This document shows, piece by piece, positions 39,801-48,213 of a stretch of DNA of 64,000 bases (position 1 is the first letter of the stretch; every line of letters begins with the position of its first letter). This DNA comes from Candidatus Accumulibacter regalis. GTDB lineage: Bacteria > Pseudomonadota > Gammaproteobacteria > Burkholderiales > Rhodocyclaceae. The stretch covers positions 200,566-264,565 of the forward strand of contig JEMY01000044.1 in the NCBI GenBank assembly GCA_000585075.1, given 5' to 3'. The notes under the pieces were generated by a model. The model did no database searches. It saw nothing but the letters and a program-made list of their open reading frames with translations, and was not told the origin of the DNA. Made by a program: the position numbers and the translations under genes.

Positions 39801-42800
39801 CGCCGCGACGCGGGCCTTTTCGACGGCCACCGACAGCGTTGCGCTGACCGTGACGGCGCTCAACGATGCGCCGACGATCGCCAACGGAACGCCCGTCATC
39901 ACCGCCGTCGGCGCCGCCAACGAGAACACCCCGATCGCCCTGGGGTCGATCTTCACCCTTGGCGATGCCGACCTGGCGCGTGCGGAAGGCAGCAACCTCG
40001 GGCAGATCACCCTCGCCGTGCCGCACGGCGCCTTCGTCCTCAACACCACGGGGGTGACGCTGACCGCCGGCAGCCAGGCGACCGACCGCGGCGCCGGCGA
40101 CTGGGGCGGCGGCAGCAGCACGCTGACCTTTACCGGCACCCTGGCCCAGCTGCAGGCGGCCCTGAATACGGTCCAGTACGTGCCTGGAGACGACCCCGAC
40201 GCCTCCGAGACGATCAGCGTCAGCTTCGACGATCTGAACAACGCCGGGGCGGGTGCCGCCGGCGGGGGTTCCGACGTGCATAGCGTCAACGCCAGCGTGC
40301 GCATCGACGGCATCACCGCGGTGAACGACGCGCCGACGATCAGCGCGCCGGCGACGGTAACGGCGAGCGAAGACGTCGCTTTCAGCTTCGCCAACAGCGT
40401 CAGCATCGCCGACCCCGACGCCCGCAACGCGGACGTCGAGGTGGTCCTGAGCATTCCGACGGGGAGCCTCACGCTGACTCCGGGCGCCACCGTGAGCACC
40501 GGGCTCGGGTCCGGTACGCTGACCCTGCGCGGCACGGTGAGCCAGATCAACAGCGCACTGGCCACCCTCAGCTACACTTCTGCGCCCGACGCGAACAACC
40601 TCAACGTCAGCGACCTTGTGCCCCGCACCCTGACGATCACGGTCAGCGATCTCGGCAACAGCCCCGGCAACCCGGCCACGGCAGCCACGGCCAGCGCCAG
40701 CACGCTGATCAACCTGACGCCGGTCAATGACACGCCGACCCTGGACGTCGACCCGGCGGCCGGCGTCCAGGCCGCCCGGGCGGTGACCACGACGGTCAAC
40801 GAGAACGCGACCACGGTGATCGACGGCATCGTTCTCGCCGATCCCAGGGACAGCAACGATGGCGGCTACGGCAGCAACACTTTTGTCGTCATCACCGCCG
40901 TGCACGGCACTCTCGCGGTGGACGGATCGCCAGCAGGCGTAACGGCGGTCACCTCGGGTAGCCCGGGTGGACGCAGCATCACCCTTACCGGCAGCATCGC
41001 CGCCATCAACGCCGCCATTGCCGCCGGCGATCTCAACTACACGCCGGACAGCAACTTCTCGGGCAACGACACGCTGAGCCTGCTCTTCGACGACGCCGGC
41101 AACAGCGGCGTCACCGGCAGCGATCCGACGACGGCTGCGGCGACCATCCCGCTTCTGGTCAGCGGCGTCAACGACGCACCGCTCTTTTCGGGCCTGGGCG
41201 GCTCGGTCGCCTTCACCGAAGACGGAACGCCGGTGGTCCTCGACCGGGTCGGCGACGGGCTCGCCAGCCTCACCGACCCCGAACTTTCCGGCTACGACAA
41301 CTGGGGCGGCGCGGTGCTGACGCTGCAGCGCACCGGCGAGACGGGAAATCCGGGTGTCGCCACCGACGATGTCTTCGGGCTGACCGGCAGCGGCAACGTC
41401 GGTGTCAACTTCAACGGCAACGAGGTGCGCATCGGCGCCGGCGTCGTCGGCACCTTCACCCGGATCAATGGTGTGCTGAGCATCACCTTCGGCGAAGCGA
41501 CGACCACCGCGCAGGTCAATACCGTGTTGCAGGCCTTGACCTACAGCAACAGCAACGACAACCCGCCGACCCAGGTGAGCATCGGCTACACGATCGACGA
41601 CGGCAACACCAACGGCGGCACCCACCCGCAGGGAACGGGTGGCCCGCGCAGCGGCAGCGCATCGGTCAGCGTCGGCATCACCGCCAACAACGACGCGCCG
41701 GTACTGACCGCGGCGGGCTCTCCCTTGACAGCGAGCTTCTTCGAAGACGACGGGGTTTTCGTCTCGGCGCTTCCTCCGGCGACGATCAGCGATCCGGAGC
41801 TGTCGGCCTTCGGCGGCGGCAACGGCGACTGGGGCGGCGCGATCCTCTCGGTCAATCGCGCCGGTGGCGCCAATGGCGACGACCTTTTTGGCGTCAGCGG
41901 CGGCGTCAATCTTGTCGGCGACAGGTTGCGCATCGGTACCCTCGAGGTGGGCAGCTTCACCAACGCCGGCGGCGTCTTTGCGGTCACCTTCGACCCCGGC
42001 ACGACCAGCGTGCAGGTCCAGGCGGTGGCCGACGGGCTGACCTACAGCAACAGCCGCCAGAGCCTCGGCAATTCCCAGGACGAAATCATCGAACTGCTGT
42101 GGACGGTCAATGACGGCAACGCTGCGCTCGCCGGCGCGCAAGGCGAGGGCGGCCCCAAGCAGGGCACGCTGCTCAGCAACGGCAACGGCAGCAGCATCAC
42201 GCTGCGCGGGCGCAACGACGCGCCCGTGCTCGACCCGGCGACCGTGCGCGCGATCAGCGTTGCGGAAGACGATCCGCTAGCGCTCGGCGGGACGGTGGGC
42301 ACGGCCGTGGCGGACCTCAGCGGTGGCGTCAGCGACGTCGATATGAACCCGCTGCGCGGTGTCGCCATCACGGCGACCGACAACACGCTGGGCACCTGGC
42401 TGTACACCGTTGACGGGGGCACGTCTTGGATCCCGATCGGCGCCGTTGGCGATGACCAGGCCCTGCTCCTGCGCGACAGCGACCGCGTCTACTTCCAGCC
42501 CAACCCCGACAGCAACGGCACGGTGGCCGCGGGCCTGACGCTGCGCGCCTGGGATCGGACCGCCGGCAACCCCGGCGACAAGGTGAACACCAGCGGTAGC
42601 AACAACGGCGGCAGCACGCCGTTTTCGACGGCCAGCGACAGCGTCGCCCTGACCGTTGGCGCGCAGAATGACGCGCCGACACGCCTGCTCGCCAATGTCG
42701 CCCTGCCGGCTTCGCTGGAAGACGCCGCCAGCCCGAGCCAGGCGACGATCACCAATCTCTTCAACGCCGCGTTCAGCGACGCGAAAGACGATCAGGGGGC

Positions 42801-45800
42801 CTTCAGCGGCGGCTCGCTGGCCAACGCCCTGGCGGGCATCGTCGTCACCGGCAACGCAGCCGCCAGCGGCGAAGGGAAGTGGCAATACCTGGCCGATGGC
42901 AACCCCGCGTGGACCGATATCCCGACGACGCTGACTTCCGCCAGCGGTCTCTTCCTGCCCGCCACGTACACGCTGCGCTTCCAGCCCGCTGCCGACTGGA
43001 ACGGTAGCCCGGGCAGCCTGACCGTGCGCCTGGTCGACGACTCGGCGGGCGTCCTGCCGGCTGCCGGGAGCAGCGTCAATGTGGCCAACGACACGGCGCT
43101 TTCGGGCGGGACCACGCGCTACAGCGATAGCGCCAACGCGGTTTCGCTGGGCACCAGCATCGCCTCGGTCAATGATGCGCCGGCAGGCGCCGACAGGACG
43201 ATTAACGCGATCGAGGACACCGCGTACTCGTTTCAGGCCGCCGACTTCACGTTCATCGACGCCCACGACAGCCCGCCCGACAGCTTTGCCGCAGTGCTGA
43301 TCTCCACGCTTCCCGGCAGCGGCATTCTGCGCCTGTCCGGCATAGAGGTCACCGAAGGGCAATCGATCGCCGCCGCCGACATCGCCAATCTGACGTGGAC
43401 GCCGCCGCTGGATGCCAATGGCCCCGCCGTGGCGAGCTTCACCTTCCAGGTCGTCGATGACGGCGGCAGGGCGAACGGCGGCATGGACACCGATCCCACT
43501 GCCAACACGATCACGTTTGCGGTCAGCGCGGTGGCGGACATCACCGACGACTCGGTCAGCACCCATAGCGCAGTGGCGCTGCGCTTCAATCCGCTCAGCG
43601 GCACCAACGGCGCCACCGCCGACAATTTCGAGAACCCGGCGGCGGCCATCACGGCCATTGGCAGCCCCGCTCACGGTAACGCCGTGCTCAATGGCGACGG
43701 GACCATCACCTATACCGCGACGCCGGGCTACGTCGGGGCGGACAGCTTCACCTATACGGTCAGCAGCGGTGGCGTCACCGAGACGGCGACGATCAGCGTC
43801 ACGGTGACCAACGCCGCGCCGGTGGCCAATCCCGACACGGCCAGTACGCTGGAAGACACGCCCGTCAGCGGCAACGTCCTGGCCAACGATACCGACGGCG
43901 ACGCGGGCGACACGCTGACGGTGACCCGCTTCGTCGTTGACGGCGTCACCGTCAGCGTGCCGGCCGGCGCCAGCGGGGGCAGCACACTGATCGCCGGTGT
44001 CGGCAACGTCACCGTGCGCGCCGACGGCAGCTATACCTTCACGCCGCTGGACAACTGGCACGGTAGCGTTCCGACGCTCACCTACACGCTGACCGATACG
44101 GCGGGTGCGACGGCGAGCAGCACGCTGGCGATCAACGTCGGCGACGTGAACGACCCACCGCTGGCCAACGACGACGCCTACGACACCACGGATACCGCCG
44201 GCCCGCCGGGCGGCACGCCGATCAACGGCAATGTGCTGGTCAATGACACCGACGCGGACGCCGGAACGACCCTGCAAGTAGTGGCCATCAATGGCGGTGC
44301 GGGGTCGGTCGGCGGCAACACCAGCGGCAGCTTCGGCACCCTGACGCTGGCTGCCGATGGTCGCTTTTCCTACGCCGTCGAGCGCAGCGATGTCACCGTT
44401 CAGGCGTTGCTCCGCGGCCAATCGCTGACCGACACCTTCAGCTACACGATCAGCGATGGCGATGGTGGCACCAGTACGGCAACGCTCACCTTCACCATCC
44501 ACGGCACCAACGACGCGCCGAGCGCCGGCAACGACAGCAACGCCCTCGGCGAAGAGCAGAGCACGGCCAGTGGCAACGTGATCAGCGGGGCGAGGACGAA
44601 TGGCAGCGGGGTGAGCAGTATCGACCTCGCCGCACGCGATATCGATCCCGACGGCGACCCGCTGACGGTGGTCGGGATCATGCGTCCTGGCGGCAGCGCG
44701 GGAAGCATCGACCTGCCCCTGGCGGGCAGTTTTGGCGCCATCACCATTGCTGCCGACGGGAGCTACAGCTACGCCCTGGATAACGCCAACGTCGCCGTCC
44801 AGCGCCTGCACGAAGGCGAGACGCTCAGCGAGAGCTTCGTCTATACGACCAGCGACGGTCGCGGCGCGCTGGTCGATGCGACGATCACCATCACCATCAC
44901 CGGCAGCAATGACCAGCCGCTCGCTGTCGCCGACGTCAACCGCATCGCCGAAGACGCGACGCTTACGGCCACCGGCAACGTGCTCGACAATGACAGCGAC
45001 GTCGACAGCAACTCCGCGCTGAGTGTCGTCGCCGTTTCCGGCAGCGCTCCCGGGACGGTGAATGGCCGGACCAGCGGCAGCTACGGTACGCTCACCCTGA
45101 ATGGCGACGGCAGCTACAGCTACCGTATCGACAACGGCAACGGCGCCGTCCAGGCCCTTGGCGTCGGACAAACGCTGACCGACACCTTCAGCTATACCGT
45201 TTCCGACGGCGAGGGAGGTACGGCCACCACGACGCTGACCATTACCATCGACGGCCGGAACGAGGCGCCGGTGGCCGTTGCCGACACGGCGAGCACGGCC
45301 GAGGATAGCGTGCTGAGCGGCAACGTTCTGGCCAACGACAACGACCCGGATGGCAGCCACAGCCTCCTTGCGGTCACCCAGTTCGCGGTCAATGGCCTGG
45401 TCGTCGCCGTGCCGCCCGGCGCCGTCGGCGGCAGCCTGGTGATCGCCGGCGTGGGCACCCTTACCCTGACGGCCGATGGGGATTACCGCTTCACGCCGCT
45501 GGCCGACTGGAACGGCAGGGTGCCGACGGTGACCTACACCATTCGCGACGGCGCCGGTGCCACGGCCAGCAGCACCCTCGACATCACGGTCACGCCGGTC
45601 GCCGACTTCAGGGTTCCGCCGTACGTCCTGCAGGATAACGACGTGGCGCCGTGGCTGGAGGTCGACCGTGTCGACCGGATTATCCGGCGCATCGAACAGT
45701 CCTTCGCTCCTGCCCACTACGTTCTGCAGCAGGTAAATCGGGCCCAGGCCTCGCTGGCCGAGGGGGTTGCCGCGCTGCTCGGCGTGTACGATGCACGCGA

Positions 45801-46275
45801 GACAGGCGACCTGCGCTCCCTGCTGCGCGACTTCGATCAGACGCTGACGCCGGGCCAGTTCGTCCTCAAGCAGGGGGTCGCGTTCTCGCGGCAGCTGCTT
45901 GCCGAGCTGGCGCAGCGCGCGCGGGCAAATAGTCGCCTGGCCCTCGGCGGCGAGAGCCTGTACGACGATCTCTCCATTTTCTCTCCACTCGGGATCGCCG
46001 CGAATTCGGGCGGCGTCCAGGCCGACGCGGCAACGACAGCCATGCCAGCGCCTGCGTTCGAGGCGCCGGGAGGCGCGGAGGTGAGCGAGGGGATCGACGG
46101 GATCGACGGGATGGACGAAAGGGCCCGGGATGGCGGCGGCAATGCCATCGCCGTAGACGCTCTGCTCCCGCCCGTGCCGGCGGCGACCAGGCCGACGCCA
46201 GGCGCCGCTGCCCGATCGTTCAGCGAACAACTGCGACAGAGCCAGAGCGAGCGTCGTCGCCTGCCGCTCGCCTAG
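33814..46275 (+). CDS. Giant repetitive surface protein (LEPRxLF / DUF4347 / cadherin-VCBS repeats)
   Basis: A 4153-residue protein. There is no Sec signal; instead residues 20-28 read LEPRHLFDG, the LEPR-type N-terminal motif of large exported repeat proteins. Residues about 64-224 form a DUF4347 domain (VVVDSRLVHSIDVEKLL, AIHILSHGS, ILLYGCDVA). Residues 225-3930 are stacked beta-domains: VCBS-type (DGSYSYRIDN, TDTFSYTVSDG), CSPG/cadherin-3-like (RISYRHTGSE) and at least five copies of a 'SDVD ... WHFSTDGG ... RAWDQ' module, most ending NDAP. Residues 3930-4153 are a unique C-terminus. No RTX nonapeptides are seen. The start has AGAGGA upstream. First gene of the export operon ending at 52680. 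Likely an adhesin or matrix protein. Confidence 0.9.
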   Translation: MTKNRPSLPPWSPRRLTMALEPRHLFDGAAPVEVAAAVQDDGAAAVRDAPAPAPVVPVEAPPRELVVVDSRLVHSIDVEKLLAGPAKVVLLDPHSAGLAQLAAALDGEQNLAAIHILSHGSREGLLLGLGLVDQSELQRQGALLASIGSALSADGDILLYGCDVAADNRAFIDTLAGLTQADVAASSDATGSAALGGNWVLEMTAGPIEARALALADFEHLLAPPSIVDGGGARTTSEDTPLAVTGISIADADAGDMQTVTLVVSGGTITLHAGSGASIAGDGSANLVFSGTLTQVNTALDGMSFAPTADYFGAASIAVYTDDSGDGSGSVGPTTVTLTVTPVDDLPAGRADTIAVTEDATAAVMGNVLANDINVDAPIDTLGVIALRTGTVAAGSGTAGSVGNPLLGSYGSLTVGADGAYSYSLNNTLATVQALAAGDTLTENFTYTLSDGHSTAQADITVTVGGNNDAPRIVGTPAILVASSIPENATNGENPGTLVSTLLSNVDGHRVVSDVDAGTVLGIAIYDSNVSNGMSGVWEYSLDGGGSWTSAAPFSPTAALLLPAAARLRFVADSNADDGKESGVARISYYAWDRSDGASAGATASVGASERGGAQPFSTAGLAADFIVTARNDVPTLVPVALELNEGSTRTITITELPVVDQDNGVDQLTYRVEPPLAGKGQLLRNGIALSVGSIFTQKDVQDGRISYRHTGSELFADDSDSVTLTLRDGAGGEIPVVLPIVIRDVNAQIAITGTTQTVAERVGSEASDFTVLNLGLNDADGVPDDMTLTITSLPAAAVGRLQYWNGSIYVDVFAGLELTGTQLANRLRFISSGAEPAAVSGSDFAGPYQPTASFTVVASDNKAPTPSSAAATVTLTVVARNDPPTPVTQLLTALQGGPAVAITPQFLTSSDPDSAAANRVYTVNSFPRAGLLELNGEVIGVGSTFTEDDLSSGRLTYTHDGRATDGLPSIADDSFDFSVNDRDGGVSTGTLEIDVSPTATSGPGTGGTLRGITAEGLFTGIDNVTLTGSDSYTLAAVPTYGTLYLDGAALAAGSGSFSQAQLDDGRVVYVNNGAEPAGYGTPYRDAFTVTRSGGAVAGSSTIALIVTPVNDAPTIAQGSSNGGSVMEASAVGGLDDRNLTGVTNAVKLTSTNLQHVDPDTDPAALAYVLESAPLGGDLRHWSGAAWVVIAQGGTFAASEVAAGNVAYFHSADSELRSDSIVVHLRDGGVVQVGDVAYSPIRELGFVTVNDGLNSLAINKGAVARSPSRTVSFTITNVNDAPLAYARNFVVDEGYDTNRDGHDDNLGRIQVLNANILAASDSDDDLATATYTIVSLPQRGVLEIDRGAGAGFVPVIAGEQFDYLLLSGGKLRYVQDGSDTVLTDSFTWQVNDPAGLFSNVATVSIDILPKNDPPVVFNNTGATVPEGGVSHITYSMLGSEFPVDTDTDNTSRQAQFRLTAAVQNGTLYLDKPGVITALGVGAAFTLEDIQNGYLKYRHNGSETPLTDHFDFTISDGSGDNEPSARFNITILPVNDAPQLSALNPLTYFEDDGATLIDPAVNFNDVDLANGASYNAGTTLTIAYTLGSGTIGDQLSLRNQGAGANQVGFNAGSGEVSYAGTVIATVNPADSATNGANGAQLVITFNASANVAAVKAVLENLTFQNTDLANASQLTAQATRSLRYTFVDGGGAASRQDDAGTTLQGVDTVVVDTSIIVKQRNDAPVMNPGDTVLAPISEDETSNGGSLRVSTLLGGSSDVDNGFLQGIAISGLSSGNGSWQVSRDSSNGSDGLWTAIGSVSPNSSLLLDPNAWVRFIPDGRNATTASFTYRAWDQTTGSVGGRANSSLTGGTTAFSIEDNLVSLTVTAVNDAPVLADTTLTMSEREDAGPPLGAVGTLVSSLLGGISDVDNGDPKGLAIIGANASAGSWHFSTDGGANWLPLGDPSPTSAVLLAPDARLYFQPNTDYNGVQAAALSVRAWDQSSGSNGASGVDTTSGSAATRAFSTATDSVALTVTALNDAPTIANGTPVITAVGAANENTPIALGSIFTLGDADLARAEGSNLGQITLAVPHGAFVLNTTGVTLTAGSQATDRGAGDWGGGSSTLTFTGTLAQLQAALNTVQYVPGDDPDASETISVSFDDLNNAGAGAAGGGSDVHSVNASVRIDGITAVNDAPTISAPATVTASEDVAFSFANSVSIADPDARNADVEVVLSIPTGSLTLTPGATVSTGLGSGTLTLRGTVSQINSALATLSYTSAPDANNLNVSDLVPRTLTITVSDLGNSPGNPATAATASASTLINLTPVNDTPTLDVDPAAGVQAARAVTTTVNENATTVIDGIVLADPRDSNDGGYGSNTFVVITAVHGTLAVDGSPAGVTAVTSGSPGGRSITLTGSIAAINAAIAAGDLNYTPDSNFSGNDTLSLLFDDAGNSGVTGSDPTTAAATIPLLVSGVNDAPLFSGLGGSVAFTEDGTPVVLDRVGDGLASLTDPELSGYDNWGGAVLTLQRTGETGNPGVATDDVFGLTGSGNVGVNFNGNEVRIGAGVVGTFTRINGVLSITFGEATTTAQVNTVLQALTYSNSNDNPPTQVSIGYTIDDGNTNGGTHPQGTGGPRSGSASVSVGITANNDAPVLTAAGSPLTASFFEDDGVFVSALPPATISDPELSAFGGGNGDWGGAILSVNRAGGANGDDLFGVSGGVNLVGDRLRIGTLEVGSFTNAGGVFAVTFDPGTTSVQVQAVADGLTYSNSRQSLGNSQDEIIELLWTVNDGNAALAGAQGEGGPKQGTLLSNGNGSSITLRGRNDAPVLDPATVRAISVAEDDPLALGGTVGTAVADLSGGVSDVDMNPLRGVAITATDNTLGTWLYTVDGGTSWIPIGAVGDDQALLLRDSDRVYFQPNPDSNGTVAAGLTLRAWDRTAGNPGDKVNTSGSNNGGSTPFSTASDSVALTVGAQNDAPTRLLANVALPASLEDAASPSQATITNLFNAAFSDAKDDQGAFSGGSLANALAGIVVTGNAAASGEGKWQYLADGNPAWTDIPTTLTSASGLFLPATYTLRFQPAADWNGSPGSLTVRLVDDSAGVLPAAGSSVNVANDTALSGGTTRYSDSANAVSLGTSIASVNDAPAGADRTINAIEDTAYSFQAADFTFIDAHDSPPDSFAAVLISTLPGSGILRLSGIEVTEGQSIAAADIANLTWTPPLDANGPAVASFTFQVVDDGGRANGGMDTDPTANTITFAVSAVADITDDSVSTHSAVALRFNPLSGTNGATADNFENPAAAITAIGSPAHGNAVLNGDGTITYTATPGYVGADSFTYTVSSGGVTETATISVTVTNAAPVANPDTASTLEDTPVSGNVLANDTDGDAGDTLTVTRFVVDGVTVSVPAGASGGSTLIAGVGNVTVRADGSYTFTPLDNWHGSVPTLTYTLTDTAGATASSTLAINVGDVNDPPLANDDAYDTTDTAGPPGGTPINGNVLVNDTDADAGTTLQVVAINGGAGSVGGNTSGSFGTLTLAADGRFSYAVERSDVTVQALLRGQSLTDTFSYTISDGDGGTSTATLTFTIHGTNDAPSAGNDSNALGEEQSTASGNVISGARTNGSGVSSIDLAARDIDPDGDPLTVVGIMRPGGSAGSIDLPLAGSFGAITIAADGSYSYALDNANVAVQRLHEGETLSESFVYTTSDGRGALVDATITITITGSNDQPLAVADVNRIAEDATLTATGNVLDNDSDVDSNSALSVVAVSGSAPGTVNGRTSGSYGTLTLNGDGSYSYRIDNGNGAVQALGVGQTLTDTFSYTVSDGEGGTATTTLTITIDGRNEAPVAVADTASTAEDSVLSGNVLANDNDPDGSHSLLAVTQFAVNGLVVAVPPGAVGGSLVIAGVGTLTLTADGDYRFTPLADWNGRVPTVTYTIRDGAGATASSTLDITVTPVADFRVPPYVLQDNDVAPWLEVDRVDRIIRRIEQSFAPAHYVLQQVNRAQASLAEGVAALLGVYDARETGDLRSLLRDFDQTLTPGQFVLKQGVAFSRQLLAELAQRARANSRLALGGESLYDDLSIFSPLGIAANSGGVQADAATTAMPAPAFEAPGGAEVSEGIDGIDGMDERARDGGGNAIAVDALLPPVPAATRPTPGAAARSFSEQLRQSQSERRRLPLA

Positions 46276-46301
46276 CCAACCGATTCTTCGAAAGACCCGT
46301 G

Positions 46302-48209
46302 ATGAAATATCCGCTGTTGAGTGTCCTGAGCGCTTCCCTGCTGGCCGGCTGTGCGAGCATCGCCCCCGAGCCTTTCAGCAGCGAGGAAATTAAAGCCCGC
46401 GTGGTACGCGATCAGCAGGAGATGTACAAGGAGCAGGCGCCGATCGTGCAGGCGATCAGTTTTTACGATGCGGTGGCGCGGGCGCTGACCTACAACCTGG
46501 ACTACCGTCTGAAGTTGATGGAAAGCGCTCTGGCGCAGGGAATTTCGGACAGCAGTGCTTTCGAGCTGCTGCCCCGCCTGACCGCCTCGGCCGGCTACAA
46601 CGCGCGCAACAACGATTCCGGCGGGACCAGCGTGAGCATCATTACCGGCGAGGAAACGCTCAGCCCATCGACTTCGCAGGAGCGGCGCCACCAGCTGCGC
46701 AGCGCCGAGTTGAGTTGGAACATTCTCGACTTTGGCCTGAGCTATTACCGCGCCAAGCAGGCGGGTGACGAGTACAACATCGCCGAGGAGCGCAGCCGCA
46801 AGGTGCGCCAGAACATCGTCCAGGACATGCGCAACTCGTATTGGCGCGCACTGGGCGCGCAACGTCTGCTGCTCCAGGTCGACGCCTTGAGCAAGCGCAT
46901 AGAGCGCGCCCTCGAACAGTCGCGCCAGGCGGAAGCGAGTGGCGTCCTGCCGCCGGCACAGGCGCTTGCCTACCAGCGGGCGCTGCTCGACGCGCTGACC
47001 CTGATCACCCTCAAGCGGCAGGAACTGGAATTCGCCCGGCACGAACTGGCGGCGCTGATGAACATCGCGCCGGGCACCCCGTTCCAGCTCGCCGACGCTC
47101 CGGAAGAGAGCCTGCCGCCAGTACCGCAGGGGGTTGACGAACTCGAGATGCGGGCCCTCGAGAACCGTCCGGAGTTGCGCGAAGAGGATTACCGGGCGCG
47201 CATCGACGGTTTTGAAGCGCGCCGCCAACTGATCGCTCTCCTGCCGGGGATCGAGTTCGTCGCCGGGGGCTTGTACGACAGCAACAAGTACCTGTACAAC
47301 AACAACTGGTACGACGGCAGCGTGCGCATTTCGTGGAACGTGCTCAAGCTGGCCGCCTATCCGACCGTCAAACGCACGCAGGAAGCGCGCGAGAAGACCG
47401 CCGAGGCGCGCCGCCTGGCCTTGTCGATGGCGGTGATCACGCAGGTGCGGGTGGCGCTGGAGCGCTACAAGCTTGCCCTGCTCGACTACCGGCAGACCGA
47501 CGAATCGGCGCGCGTCGATGAGCGCCTGGCGCAGATCAGCCAGGCCGGGGTCAGCTCGCGGGTGGAAAGCGAACTGGAAGCGGTGCGCACCGAGGCGCGC
47601 TCGCTGGTCACCCAGTTCCAGCGCTACGCCGCCTACGCCAACGCGCAGACGGCGCTCGGCCGGATCCTGAACTCCGTCGGCGAGAACGTCCTCCCCGACG
47701 AACTCGAAAGCCGCGATCTGGCCACTGTTGCCAAACAACTGCAGCACAGGCTTGTCGCCGGCGAACGCGAGGTCTTCTCCTTCGTCAGCGCCGACGTGGC
47801 CAGGCCGCAGAGCTTGCGCGTCGAAGTCGCCGGCCTGCCGGCAAGTCTGGCCGCGCCGGCGATCGTCGAGGCGGTCAGTGAGCGTCTACGCCAGAGCCGC
47901 TTGCTGATCGGCGGGGAAGCCGGCGGCGGCGCCGTCTTTCGCATGACCTTGAAGCGCGCCCCGGTCAGGAACGGCGTCGAACGCAGCGCATGGGAGATGA
48001 GCCTGCACGATGCATCGGGCAAGCTCGTCGCCACGCACAGCTACAGCAGCGTGCTCACACCGGATCTGCCGCAGCGCTCGGTGCAAGCGTTCGCCGAAGC
48101 CGCCGCCCTGTCGCAGGTGAGTTTCCTGCGCGAACAACTGACGGCGCCGGCGACCGCGGCCACACGGCCGGCTGTCACCGCTCCGGCGCCAGCGGCGCTG
48201 GCACGCTAG
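46302..48209 (+). CDS. TolC-family outer-membrane lipoprotein with extra C-terminal domain
   Basis: A 635-residue protein. The N-terminus MKYPLLSVLSASLLAGC is a lipoprotein signal with Cys17. Residues 45-470 are two long helical-hairpin repeats of the TolC/OEP type (AVARALTYNLDYRLKLMES, LSWNILDFGLSYYRAKQAGDE, VRISWNVLKL). Residues about 480-635 form an additional mixed alpha/beta periplasmic domain (LRVEVAGLPASLAAPAIVEA, FRMTLKRAP, WEMSLHDASGK) not present in ordinary TolC. It starts 26 bp after the giant protein gene and ends 4 bp before the adaptor gene. It should form the outer-membrane channel for the cluster. Confidence 0.88.
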   Translation: MKYPLLSVLSASLLAGCASIAPEPFSSEEIKARVVRDQQEMYKEQAPIVQAISFYDAVARALTYNLDYRLKLMESALAQGISDSSAFELLPRLTASAGYNARNNDSGGTSVSIITGEETLSPSTSQERRHQLRSAELSWNILDFGLSYYRAKQAGDEYNIAEERSRKVRQNIVQDMRNSYWRALGAQRLLLQVDALSKRIERALEQSRQAEASGVLPPAQALAYQRALLDALTLITLKRQELEFARHELAALMNIAPGTPFQLADAPEESLPPVPQGVDELEMRALENRPELREEDYRARIDGFEARRQLIALLPGIEFVAGGLYDSNKYLYNNNWYDGSVRISWNVLKLAAYPTVKRTQEAREKTAEARRLALSMAVITQVRVALERYKLALLDYRQTDESARVDERLAQISQAGVSSRVESELEAVRTEARSLVTQFQRYAAYANAQTALGRILNSVGENVLPDELESRDLATVAKQLQHRLVAGEREVFSFVSADVARPQSLRVEVAGLPASLAAPAIVEAVSERLRQSRLLIGGEAGGGAVFRMTLKRAPVRNGVERSAWEMSLHDASGKLVATHSYSSVLTPDLPQRSVQAFAEAAALSQVSFLREQLTAPATAATRPAVTAPAPAALAR

Positions 48210-48213
48210 ATCG

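Noticed and set aside
33814..46275. Repeated NDAP/DGG-type DNA within the giant gene as a CRISPR or DNA satellite
   Set aside because: The repeats are protein-level, spaced by about 100-150 residues and diverged at DNA level; they lack short identical repeats with unique spacers.
33814..46275. RTX (GGxGxDxUx) calcium repeats in the giant protein
   Set aside because: Searched by eye through the translation, especially the C-terminal 300 residues; no run of such nonapeptides is present.
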